DNA of 64,000 nt from CBDCUF01 sp965222525. Lineage in GTDB: Bacteria > Pseudomonadota > Alphaproteobacteria > Rickettsiales > UBA8987. A program made the translations under genes and the position numbers. Below the pieces are notes generated by a model. The model did not search any database. It was not told the DNA's origin and saw nothing but the letters and a program-made list of their open reading frames with translations. Below are positions 52,773 to 62,000 of this stretch, piece by piece. Every line of letters begins with the position of its first letter. The first letter of the stretch is position 1. Location of the stretch: contig OZ244955.1 in assembly GCA_965222525.1 (NCBI GenBank), forward strand, positions 2,050,218 to 2,114,217, in the 5' to 3' direction.

Positions 52773-52961
52773 CTGTCACCCCGGATGGTTGTTTTCTCCA
52801 AATTTTTAATTTGGTTAGAAAGCACCATTCCCGGGTTATAGGTAAAAGCACGTGATTGCGTAAATAACCCCGAGAACGCTATTTTCTGACTGAATCACCC
52901 ACCTTCGCTAAAGCTTCGGTGGACAAGAAGATTCAGAGAAAATATGCGTCCAGGGTGACAG
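52773..52961. repeat. Intergenic palindromic repeat CTGTCACCCCGGA, copy 1
   Basis: Ends CTGTCACCCCGGATGG and the complement of CTGTCACCCTGGACGC. It shares ATAACCCCGAGAACGCTATT and AGAGAAAATATGCGTCC with copy 2 at 56356-56499. Copy 1 has an extra segment of about 32 bases (CACCTTCGCTAAAGCTTCGG) that interrupts GACTGAATC..GATTCAG, apparently a nested smaller repeat; a similar string is at 58949-58974. Confidence 0.8.
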
Positions 52962-52972
52962 TGTTATGAACC

Positions 52973-53740
52973 TTACCCCACTGAAAAACCACTAAAAATA
53001 CCACCGCTAATATATTTCTGCATGTGTAATGCCAGGTCAAACTCCTCGTCTATCGCAGTGGCGGCCTCATATGCAGTATAAAAACTTTGTTCATCTTTCA
53101 GGCTACGCAAAAACGCCAGTTCTGCTGGAGTAATCTCCAGTATTTCCACTCGCATTTCCGGGCGGGCGAGCATAATATCGACACCACTTTCCCTTGTAAT
53201 ATCCAGTTCTTCCTCATTACCATCCTGGCTGACCTGCCATATTTTATGTACAGGATATTTGGAAGAAAGAAAATATACCGACGGATGAAATGTGAAGTGC
53301 AGGTTGAAATATTTTTCCTGTGGCACCTCCGCAATGGACTGCTGGTCAATAATTTCCGCCTTTTCAGCAATGCTGCTCAGATGAAACAGCCACTCCAGCT
53401 TTGCAACATCGGGAAAATACGGATAACCTTGTGCTGGCGGGAAATTTGCCAGAAAATCTGCAAACTCCCCGCCATAATCATCAAGATTACCGCTAACCGG
53501 CTTGTGCTGCTCAATATATTTTAGACAGGCAAATTTGAAGAAATCCTCCCCGACCAGCTTCTCCATTACAGGATACGTCAATTGCATTGCATGGGTAATC
53601 CCGCCGATAGTGTTATTTCGATAAATCCCCATCAGGGCCGTAGCTGGCAGTTTACCAGTATTCAGCATATCCGCCATTATACCGGCATTATCCTCCAACA
53701 CCGACCTGACAAAATTCTCCTGTAATTCCCTGAGTTTCAT
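52973..53740 (-). CDS. DUF2063 (HvfC-type) putative DNA-binding protein
   Basis: About 255 residues from the ATG at 53740 (MKLRELQENFVRSVLED). The N-terminal segment, then TGKLPATALMGIYRNNTIGG and YPVMEKLVGEDFFKFACLKY, are typical of the DUF2063 domain, and YPYFPDVAKLEWLFH of its continuation. This family usually accompanies DUF692 (HvfB) proteins in copper- or iron-linked peptide modification operons, but no DUF692 gene is adjacent here. Confidence 0.75.
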   Translation of the reverse strand: MKLRELQENFVRSVLEDNAGIMADMLNTGKLPATALMGIYRNNTIGGITHAMQLTYPVMEKLVGEDFFKFACLKYIEQHKPVSGNLDDYGGEFADFLANFPPAQGYPYFPDVAKLEWLFHLSSIAEKAEIIDQQSIAEVPQEKYFNLHFTFHPSVYFLSSKYPVHKIWQVSQDGNEEELDITRESGVDIMLARPEMRVEILEITPAELAFLRSLKDEQSFYTAYEAATAIDEEFDLALHMQKYISGGIFSGFSVG

Positions 53741-53912
53741 AACAGTATCATTGAATAGCAAAGCGTATATTGTTATTGGTATATGAGCAATATTTTTATA
53801 TGGTGTCATCCCAGAAGCTATATTTTCTCTGCATCTTCGATGCAGCTAGAAAATAAGCTATGTGGGATCCAGATGATAGATGATGGATTATAGATGATAG
53901 AGGGCGAGTATT

Positions 53913-54023
53913 TGTCATGCTGAACTCGTTTCAGCATCCATTCCTCCATTTGCCGTAGAGTTTGTTGATAAATCGATCCCGAAAGAATACCGAATCAAGT
54001 TCAGCACATGGTTCGGGATGACA
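53913..54023. repeat. Palindromic repeat, TGTCATGCTGAA family, copy 2
   Basis: TGTCATGCTGAACTCGTTTC at the left and the complement of TGTCATCCCGAACCATGTGC at the right. The flanks (53802-53912, 54024-54166) hold further direct repeats (GATAGATGATGGAT, TCTATCATCCATTATCCA) and no gene, so 53741-54166 is all repetitive filler. Confidence 0.65.
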
Positions 54024-54166
54024 ACTTCCAACTTCCATCTTCCATAATCTATCATCCATTATCCACTGCTGGATTCCACATCGTAAGACTCCTAAACGGA
54101 AAATCAGAGATTTTCCTACTCGTCTAACGTCTGGAATGACACCCGTAAAATTCACAAAATCATCAT

Positions 54167-54862
54167 ATGAATCAACAGCACACATGTCGCCTATATTTAA
54201 TCACCCCGCCGGAGATTGAACTTTCTGCATTTGCGGAGGAGTTTAAACATGCATGTGATGGCGGGGATGTGGCGGTGTTACAGTTGCGCCTGAAAGATAA
54301 AAACGGGAACACCGCTGCTCCTGATAAAATAAAGCAGGTTGGGGAGACACTCCTGCCATTATGCCATGAGCGTGGTGTTGCATTTATAATCAATGACAGT
54401 GCGGATCTGGCCAGGGAAATCGGCGCTGACGGGGTGCATATCGGTGAGGAACAGGATGGTACGGTTGCAGATGCCCGCAGGATTCTGGGAGAGGATGCGA
54501 TTGTCGGTTATAGCTGTTATGATTCGCGTCACCGTGCCATGTGTGCGGGAGAGGATGGAGCTACTTATGTAGCATTCGGTGCATTTTATCCTACCAACAC
54601 CAAGCAGCCGAAAGGCCACCCAACGCCGGAAATATTACAATGGTGGCATGATAATACAATCCTGCCATCGGTTGCAATTGGCGGGATAAAACCTGATAAC
54701 CTGGCTCCATTAGTGCAGGCAAAGGCTGATTTTCTGGCGGTAGTCACTGGTGTGTGGCACCACCCAGACGGCGCAAAAAATGCTGTTGCACAATATTGCA
54801 AAGCAATAGATGAAGCTGAAGTAAATAATCGTCCAGTGGGAAAAAGCGCTAACAATCAATAG
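54167..54862 (+). CDS. thiE: Thiamine phosphate synthase
   Basis: A 231-residue TIM-barrel protein. LQLRLKDKNGNT, FIINDSADLAREIGADGVHI and YVAFGAFYPTNTKQPKGHP followed by VAIGGIKPDN are the consecutive phosphate- and pyrimidine-binding blocks of ThiE. It joins the pyrimidine and thiazole phosphates to thiamine phosphate in the cytosol. No other thi gene adjoins it. The usual HIGQ(E/D)D block appears as HIGEEQDG, a mild variation. Confidence 0.88.
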   Translation: MNQQHTCRLYLITPPEIELSAFAEEFKHACDGGDVAVLQLRLKDKNGNTAAPDKIKQVGETLLPLCHERGVAFIINDSADLAREIGADGVHIGEEQDGTVADARRILGEDAIVGYSCYDSRHRAMCAGEDGATYVAFGAFYPTNTKQPKGHPTPEILQWWHDNTILPSVAIGGIKPDNLAPLVQAKADFLAVVTGVWHHPDGAKNAVAQYCKAIDEAEVNNRPVGKSANNQ

Positions 54863-54881
54863 AATAGTACATTTCAATTTT

Positions 54882-55898
54882 TCAGGCAGAAATAGGCAGT
54901 TCGGAGATACCGAACGTTTCCACATGAGAAAGCAAAATGCGCAATAATTCGGGGATATTCTCACCTGTGACAGCAGAAATGGCAATTACTTCCTTGCCTG
55001 AGACTTTGGTTAGTTCTTGTTTACAGACTTCAATTCCTTCGTCAGTTAATGCATCACATTTATTAAGTGCAATAACTTCCTGTTTTTCCAGCAGTTTATT
55101 ACTGTAATTCTCCAGTTCCTGACGTATGGTATGGTAATTTTCCGTAACATTATCGGCCGTACCGTCAACCAGATGCAATATCACCCCGCAGCGTTCAATA
55201 TGTTTCAGGAAACGATCACCAAGCCCGTGCCCTTCATGCGCCCCCTTGAACAGCCCGGGAATATCGGCAATAATAAATTCCTTCTCATCAATATAGGTAA
55301 CGCCAAGCTGTGGCTTTAGAGTAGTAAAAGGATAATCGGCAATTTTTGGCTTCGCACGGGTGACATGTCCCAGGAAAGTGGATTTTCCCGCATTAGGCAA
55401 CCCAACCAGTCCAACATCGGAGAGCAGCTTCAGCTTCAGCCATAACCACATTTCCTGTCCGTCCCAACCGTCAGTAGAACGGCGTGGCGCACGGTTGGTG
55501 GAGCTTTTGAAATGGGCATTGCCAAATCCCCCATCACCGCCCTTTGCAGCAACAACCCTCTGCCCGACCTGCATTATATCAACCATCAGGGTTTCGTTAT
55601 CCTCAAGGAAAATCTGGGTGCCGACTGGAACCTTAATAACCACATCCTCAGCCGCATGGCCATCGCGATTGCGCCCCATGCCATGCTGTCCCTTACGTGC
55701 TTTGAAATGTTGCTTGAAACGGAAGTCGATAAGCGTGTTTAGTCCGGCAACGCCTTCTATAACAATGCTCCCGCCACGACCGCCATTACCTCCATCCGGC
55801 CCGCCCCGCGGTGTATGTGCCTCACGCCGGAAGCTGGTACATCCCGCACCACCATCCCCGCTCCTGATAAAAATCTTTGCCTCATCTATGAATTGCAT
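54882..55898 (-). CDS. obgE: Obg/CgtA GTPase
   Basis: A 338-residue ribosome-associated GTPase. The Gly-rich Obg domain covers residues 1-158 (RSGDGGAGCTSFRREAHTPR, GGPDGGNGGRGG). The G domain shows GLPNAGKSTFL (G1), DYPFTTLKPQLG (G2), IADIPGLFKGAHEGHGLG (G3), NKCDAL (G4) and ISAVTGEN (G5). It acts in 50S assembly and stress control. The C-terminal extension is absent, as in many Alphaproteobacteria. Confidence 0.95.
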   Translation of the reverse strand: MQFIDEAKIFIRSGDGGAGCTSFRREAHTPRGGPDGGNGGRGGSIVIEGVAGLNTLIDFRFKQHFKARKGQHGMGRNRDGHAAEDVVIKVPVGTQIFLEDNETLMVDIMQVGQRVVAAKGGDGGFGNAHFKSSTNRAPRRSTDGWDGQEMWLWLKLKLLSDVGLVGLPNAGKSTFLGHVTRAKPKIADYPFTTLKPQLGVTYIDEKEFIIADIPGLFKGAHEGHGLGDRFLKHIERCGVILHLVDGTADNVTENYHTIRQELENYSNKLLEKQEVIALNKCDALTDEGIEVCKQELTKVSGKEVIAISAVTGENIPELLRILLSHVETFGISELPISA

Positions 55899-55995
55899 AG
55901 TTGGATTTAGTATTTTTACTCTTCACCTATACAGTAAAAACCTTGTTATTTCAAAATAATAATGAAGGACAGTTTGGTACGTATTCCCAAATTCT

Positions 55996-56158
55996 AGGCA
56001 CTGTTAACAAAGTTATTTTATGACTGAATTTCCCCATTTTTTGACTGCAAATTCGTTTATATTTTTTGAAGTATGTTGAATACTCCTGCAAAATATATAC
56101 GAATTTTCGTACAAAAACTGGGAAAATTCCTCTATAAAAAACTTTGCTAACAGTGCCT
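55996..56158. repeat. MITE-like element with 19-bp terminal inverted repeats
   Basis: AGGCACTGTTAACAAAGTT at 55996-56014 and the complement of AGGCACTGTTAGCAAAGTT at 56140-56158, one mismatch, with an AT-rich non-coding core. The ends recall the GGCACTGTTGCAAA ends of IS6-family elements. No target duplication is visible. Confidence 0.7.
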
Positions 56159-56355
56159 GGGAAGTGCCATATCCGGTAAAAATGGAACCGAATCTGGTTA
56201 TCGAATTCTATTCGAGATAGAAAACCGCAAATTACCTTTTTGCCCCCCGCAGCACGCTACCACAACTTTGGAAATGCAAAAGAATGGTTGACAATGGATT
56301 GCCTTTGTATTAAACAATCTCCCAGGGCTTGTTGAGATTTGAAATTACCCACACC

Positions 56356-56499
56356 CTGTCACCCCGGATGGATGATTTCGTATAGAAACCACCATTTTCG
56401 GGGTTATAGGCAGGAACACATGGCTATGCAATAACCCCGAGAACGCTATTTTCTTAACTGAATCAAAGATTCAGAGAAAATATGCGTCCGGGGTGACAG
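56356..56499. repeat. Intergenic palindromic repeat CTGTCACCCCGGA, copy 2
   Basis: Begins CTGTCACCCCGGATGGATG and ends with the complement of CTGTCACCCCGGACGC. It lacks the nested insertion of copy 1 (52773-52961). Together with the MITE-like element it fills most of the 690-base gap between obgE and pstS. Confidence 0.85.
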
Positions 56500-56587
56500 C
56501 ATTAGTTACTTCCTGACTATGTCCGAATCTCAACACAACCCACATGCTACATAGCTGTTATGAAACTAACAAAAAAGGGAGATTATT

Positions 56588-57634
56588 ATGCCGAAGGCTG
56601 TAATAAAGACTATCATTATACTTGCATTTGTTGCGCTGATACCTTTTGTCGCAACCACTTTCACCTCTGATGCGCAGGCACGTGACCAGATCCGTGCGGT
56701 CGGTTCATCTACCGTATATCCGTTTGTAACCGTAGTATCCGAGGAGTTCGGGCAGAAAACCGGATTCAAGGCTCCGATTGTCGAGTCAACCGGAACCGGT
56801 GGTGGATTCAAGCTGTTCTGCTCCGGTGTGGGAGGTGCGCATCCCGACCTGTCCAACGCTTCCCGCGCTATCAAGAAAAGTGAGGAAGAGCTTTGCGCCA
56901 AAAACAATGTAGGTGACGTAACCGAGGTGAAAATCGGCTATGACGGTATTGTAATTGCCAATTCAAAGCAATCGGCAAGGTATAACCTCACCAAAACCCA
57001 GATATTTATGGCGCTGGCAACGAAGGTACCATCCGGCGGTGCGCTGGTGGATAACCCATTCACCAAATGGAGTGAAATCGACCCCGCATTGCCTGATGTT
57101 GAGATAAGGGTATATGGCCCTCCTCCAACTTCCGGTACACGTGATGCGTTCGTCGAGCTGGTAATGGAAAAGGCATGCAAGGATTTGCCGGAATTCAAGG
57201 CTGCGTTTCCTGATAAAAAGCAGCGCAAAAAAGCCTGCCATATTATCCGTGAAGACGGGAAATATGTCGAGGCCGGTGAGAATGATAACCTGATTATCCA
57301 GAAACTGACCAGTAATCCTGATACGCTGGGTGTCTTCGGATACAGCTTCCTTGACCAGAACCTTGGTTCCGTGCAGGGTAGCCTGGTAAATGGCGTGGAG
57401 CCTACATTCGAGAATATCGCCTCCGGTGAATATTCGGTGTCACGGCCGCTGTTTGTTTATGTGAAAACTGCCCATATCGGGGTGGTGGATGGTATAAAGG
57501 AGTTTGTTTCCGAACTGGTCAGCGATGATGCCATCGGGGAGGAAGGCTATCTCACCGAAAAAGGCCTGATCCCGATGGGTGATGATGAACGTACCGAGCT
57601 ACAGAAGCGTGTCCTTGATAGCGTCGGGAATTGA
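56588..57634 (+). CDS. pstS: Phosphate ABC transporter substrate-binding protein PstS
   Basis: A 348-residue secreted binding protein. The signal peptide (AVIKTIIILAFVALIPFVAT, cleavage near DAQA) is followed by RAVGSSTVYPFVTVVSEEF, VESTGTGGGFKLFCSGVGG and GPPPTSGTRDAFVEL, the phosphate-binding blocks of PstS. It delivers phosphate to the PstCAB transporter. A hairpin separates it from pstC. Confidence 0.92.
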   Translation: MPKAVIKTIIILAFVALIPFVATTFTSDAQARDQIRAVGSSTVYPFVTVVSEEFGQKTGFKAPIVESTGTGGGFKLFCSGVGGAHPDLSNASRAIKKSEEELCAKNNVGDVTEVKIGYDGIVIANSKQSARYNLTKTQIFMALATKVPSGGALVDNPFTKWSEIDPALPDVEIRVYGPPPTSGTRDAFVELVMEKACKDLPEFKAAFPDKKQRKKACHIIREDGKYVEAGENDNLIIQKLTSNPDTLGVFGYSFLDQNLGSVQGSLVNGVEPTFENIASGEYSVSRPLFVYVKTAHIGVVDGIKEFVSELVSDDAIGEEGYLTEKGLIPMGDDERTELQKRVLDSVGN

Positions 57635-57637
57635 TGA

Positions 57638-57675
57638 ATGTCATCCTGAACTTGTTTCAGGATGACATATTTTTT
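57638..57675 (+). terminator. Perfect 13-bp hairpin with T-tract between pstS and pstC
   Basis: ATGTCATCCTGAA (57638-57650) pairs exactly with TTCAGGATGACAT (57656-57668), then ATTTTTT. It has the same core as the TGTCATGCTGAA repeats at 6398 and 53913, so a dispersed repeat appears to be used as the attenuating terminator that raises PstS over PstC. Confidence 0.8.
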
Positions 57676-57743
57676 GATTCCCTGCGGGGAGAGGATGTTG
57701 TATAGCAGGACAGAGACGCAACATCCTTTCCTGTAGGCGCAAG

Positions 57744-58655
57744 ATGGCCAGAATCGAACGACTTACCAGATTTTTCCTGTTTACCTGTACGGTACTTTCA
57801 ATCGTAATCAGCGGGTTGATTGTACTTTCCGTATTATTTGAATCCTTACGTTTTTTCTCCAGTATACCGATAACCGAATTTCTGTTCGGTACCAAATGGA
57901 GCCCGCAAACCGCTATCAGAGCCGATCAGGCGGGCAGTTCGGGTACATTCGGCGTCATCCCCGTATTTGCCGGAACCTTGCTCATTACATTCATCGCCAT
58001 GTGTGTTGCTACACCTCTCGGCCTGTTTTCCGCGATTTACCTGTCGGAATATGCTTCCGCCAAGCAGCGCACCGTTATAAAGCCCGTGCTTGAGGTTCTG
58101 GCGGGAATCCCTACCGTTGTTTACGGATATTTCGCAGTGGTAGCCTTCACGCCGTTCCTGCGCAGTGCGGGAGATATGCTGGGGCTGTCGATTGCATCGG
58201 AGAGTGCGCTCTCGGCGGGGATAGTTATGGGAATAATGATTATACCATTTGTTATGTCGCTTTCCGAGGATGTTATGAGTGCCGTGCCCAAGTCATTGAA
58301 ATATGCCTCGCTGGGGATGGGTGCAACCCAGTCCGAGACTATAAAACAGGTGATAATCCCGGCTGCATTGCCTGGTATAATAAGTGCCGTACTGCTTGGG
58401 GTGTCGAGGGCAATCGGCGAGACAATGATTGTGGTTATGGCAGCGGGTATGTCGGCCAATCTTACTGCAAACCCGCTTGAGGCGGTAACAACGATGACCG
58501 TGCAGATTGTTACATTGCTGGTCGGAGACCATGAGTTCGACAGCAACAAGACCCTCGCCGCATTCGCCCTGGGACTGACTTTGCTCGTCGTCACCCTGAT
58601 ACTCAACATCATTGCACTTACGATTGTTAAGAAATATAAGGAGCAGTATGAGTAA
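57744..58655 (+). CDS. pstC: Phosphate ABC transporter permease PstC
   Basis: A 303-residue inner-membrane permease with six hydrophobic segments. The permease EAA-type loop appears as KYASLGMGATQSETIKQVII near residue 190, and the segment FLFGTKWSP.TAIRADQAG precedes the first core helix, as in PstC. No pstA, pstB or phoU follows; a large palindrome begins at the next base. The partner genes must be elsewhere. Confidence 0.9.
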   Translation: MARIERLTRFFLFTCTVLSIVISGLIVLSVLFESLRFFSSIPITEFLFGTKWSPQTAIRADQAGSSGTFGVIPVFAGTLLITFIAMCVATPLGLFSAIYLSEYASAKQRTVIKPVLEVLAGIPTVVYGYFAVVAFTPFLRSAGDMLGLSIASESALSAGIVMGIMIIPFVMSLSEDVMSAVPKSLKYASLGMGATQSETIKQVIIPAALPGIISAVLLGVSRAIGETMIVVMAAGMSANLTANPLEAVTTMTVQIVTLLVGDHEFDSNKTLAAFALGLTLLVVTLILNIIALTIVKKYKEQYE

Positions 58656-58801
58656 GAAAGTATCTTCAAATTCTACTAGCATGGCCTGCAAATAACTGTT
58701 TCCTGCGCTTCCGGTGCGCATGTACCCTTAAGTACACTTACACTCCGGTTCTCGAAAACAGTTATTTTCGGCTCATGCTAGCGAATTTTAAGATACTTTC
58801 T
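58656..58801. repeat. Large inverted repeat directly after pstC
   Basis: The left arm GAAAGTATCTTCAAATTCTA (then CTAGCATG, AATAACTGTTT) and its complement at about 58756-58801 bracket smaller palindromes (TGTAC..GTACA-like and CCGG-rich) in the loop. Arms match over about 45 bases with a few gaps. It can act as the pstC terminator hairpin. Confidence 0.75.
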
Positions 58802-58803
58802 AA

Positions 58804-59015
58804 CCCCTCCCGCTCGCGGGAGGGGCAAGAAATCTGAGCAATCTATGATTGCCAGATTTCTGGGGAGGGAATGGTGAGGTAGTGGCTATTGGCCTTTGGC
58901 TGTTAGCTGTTGGTATTCCCCCACCAGAAATCTTGCGAAATCAATCCTCCTACGCTAAAGCTACGGAGGACATGGATTTCGAGATTTCTTGCCTCCCCCG
59001 CGAGCGGGGGAGGTG
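58804..59015. repeat. Paired GC-rich palindromes upstream of ileS
   Basis: CCCCTCCCGCTCGCGGGAGG with AGAAATCT to its right, and AGATTTCTTGCC followed by CCCCCGCGAGCGGGGG on the left of ileS, form outer inverted ends around 58804-59015. A nested TCCTACGCTAAAGCTACGGA palindrome lies at 58949-58974. Similar GC-rich strings flank the DUF559 cassette in ileS. The ileS promoter must lie in or beyond this repeat. Confidence 0.7.
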
Positions 59016-59042
59016 TTCTGCAACGGATTTTACAGTAACTAT

Positions 59043-62000
59043 ATGAACAAGGTAAAAACACAACACTACCCTGACACTTCGAGTAACCCTGACTTTCCCC
59101 AGATTGAAGAGAGAATACTTAAATTCTGGCAGGAGACGGGGGCGTTTGGCAAGTCGGTAGAGAACCGTGCGGATGCCGAGGAGTGGATTTTCTATGATGG
59201 GCCACCTTTTGCCAATGGCCTGCCGCATTACGGCCATTTGCTGACTTCCTGTGTTAAGGATATTTTCGCCCGCTACCATACCATGAAAGGTGAGAAGGTC
59301 GAGCGCCGTTTCGGGTGGGATTGTCATGGACTCCCTGCCGAGATGGAAACCGAAAAGGAGCTGGCCATCTCGGGACGCAAGGCGATTGAAGATTTCGGGA
59401 TAGACAAATTCAACGACCATTGCCGCAGTTCGGTGATGAAATATACCGATATCTGGCAGGATTATATTGGTCGTGCCGCCCGCTGGGTGGATTTTGAAAA
59501 TGACTACAAGACGATGGATACCGACTATATGGAGTCCGTCCTGTGGGCATTCAGGCAGCTATATGACAAGGGGCTGATATATGAATCACAGCGGGTAATG
59601 CCCTATAGCTGGGCAGCACAAACCCCGCTGTCGAACTTCGAAACCCGCATGGACGACTCCTACCGTGAAGTCACCGACAAGGCGGTTACTGTTGCTTTTG
59701 AACTGGAGGATTTTCCGCAATCAGTCAGGGATGAATATCCTGATGTTAAAACATGTAAAATCCTTGCCTGGACTACAACTCCCTGGACACTGCCAAGTAA
59801 TCTGGCTTTGGCTGTGAAAAAGGATATGGACTATCTTTGCGTGCGGAATGAAGATAAATGCTGGATTGTTGGTAACTTTGCACAATTTACGTATGACAAG
59901 GAACTTGATCTTGAATCTATACAGGAAAAGCACGGTTTTACAGGAGATGTTATTACAGGAAATGAGCTAGTAAATCTCAAATACAAACCTCTATTCCCAT
60001 ATTTCGCAGATACACCCAATGCTTTCCGTATTCTCCCTGGGGATTTTATCGAGGAAGGGGAAGGTACGGGGATAGTTCATCTTGCCCCAGGTTTTGGTGA
60101 GGATGACCAGCGGGTGTGTGAGAATTCGGTGGACAAGGACGGCAACCCTGCCCCCATCCCCGTAATCTGCCCCGTCGATGAGGCCGGCTGTTTTACTGAT
60201 GCGGTGTTTGATTTGCCAAATGGTACAGCCTCCGGCTCCCCCCTTGAGGGGGAGCAGACGAGACAAGCTCCGCAGGAGCGCAGTTCGAGTCGTGGGGGGT
60301 ATAGCGAAAAATCTGTACAAAAAGCCCGTGCATTAAGGCAGGATGCTACCGATGCAGAGAAAAAACTATGGTACAGGATTAGAAATAAGAAACTCTGTGG
60401 CCATAAATTCCGCAGGCAGCAACCCGTTGGCAAATATATAGTTGATTTTATATGTCAGGAAAAAAAGCTTGTTATAGAACTTGACGGTAGCCAGCATGCA
60501 GAACAAAATGAATATGATGATGAAAGAACAAAATTTCTTGAGGATGCGGGATATAAAGTAATCCGTTTCTGGAATAATGAGATATTTGAGGATATGGAGA
60601 GTATCCTTGAGACTATTTTATATAATCTAGGCACTGCCCCCCACGACTCATCTGCGTCCCTGTCGGGACTTGCTTCGTCTGCTCCCCCTCAAGGGGGGAG
60701 CCGGCTCCCCGCAAGCGGGGGAGGACTTGCGCTTTCTTTAAAGGGGCTGAACGTAGTAACTGAAAAAGCCAAGGATAAATCCGAGCCATACACAGATGAA
60801 CAACTCGAAAAATACGGGCTGGCCAATTTGCGGATTATTACCTGGCTTAAAGCGCAGGGCAACCTCATCAAACAGGAGGATTACACCCACTCATACCCGC
60901 ATTGCTGGCGTACCGACCAGAAGCTTATCTACAAGGCGCTGCCGAGCTGGTATGTCGAGGTGACAAAGTTCAGGGAGCGTATGGTTGATCTGAACCGGAA
61001 TATCAACTGGATTCCCGAACATATTCGTGACGGGCAGTTTGGTAAATGGCTGGAGAATGCCCGTGACTGGTCGATTTCGCGCAACCGTTTCTGGGGAACA
61101 CCGATTCCGATATGGCGCACCGAGAGTGGTAAAACCCGTGCATTTGGCTCCATTGCCGAGCTGGAGGAGTTTTTCGGGGTGGAAGTAACCGACCTCCACC
61201 GCCCCTTTATTGACACCCTCACCAAAGAGGAAAACGGCGAAACCTGGCGGCGGGTGACGGATGTATTTGATTGCTGGTTTGAATCGGGCTCGATGCCCTT
61301 TGCGCAGGTGCATTACCCGTTTGACAACAAGCAATGGTTTGAGGAACATTTTCCTGCGGATTTTATTGTTGAATATGTCGGGCAGACCCGCGGCTGGTTT
61401 TATACATTGATGGTATTGGCCACCGCCCTGTTCGACAAGGAGCCGTTCAAGAATTGCATCTGCCACGGTGTCATACTGGATGCGAATGGCAAGAAGCTTT
61501 CCAAGAAACTGCGTAATTACCCAGACCCGCAGGATATGTTTGACCAGTATGGTGCGGATGCCATGCGCTGGCGGATGATAAAGGAGCCGGTCATGCATGG
61601 CGGCAATCTGCTGATACGCAAGGATGGTAATGATATACGTGATGTGGTGCGGCTGAGTATCAAGCCGATATGGAATGCGTATCATTTTTTCTGTTTATAT
61701 GCGAATACGGACGGGGTTCAGGGTACAGAAATCAGAAACCAGAAATCAGAAAACCTGATGGATCGCTATATATTATCCAAGCTCAAGGTGGCTGTAGGAG
61801 AGATAGAGAGAGCGCTGGATGAATTTGTTACTCCTGAAGCATGCAAGGCAGTGGATGAATTTTTTGAAGTGCTGAATAACTGGTATATCCGCCGTAATCG
61901 TGACAGGTTCTGGCGTAAGGCCGATGCGGATGATGCCGACAAGCAGGCCGCCTACGACACTTTATACACAGTCCTGATAACCATGGCCATGGCCACCGCC

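Noticed and set aside
60234..60702. Intein in IleRS
   Set aside because: No intein splicing blocks (N-terminal Cys/Ser with following motifs, C-terminal His-Asn plus nucleophile). Inverted DNA ends and a DUF559 domain explain it better.
60891..61685. 264-codon minus-strand frame inside ileS
   Set aside because: Antisense shadow of a clearly coding region.
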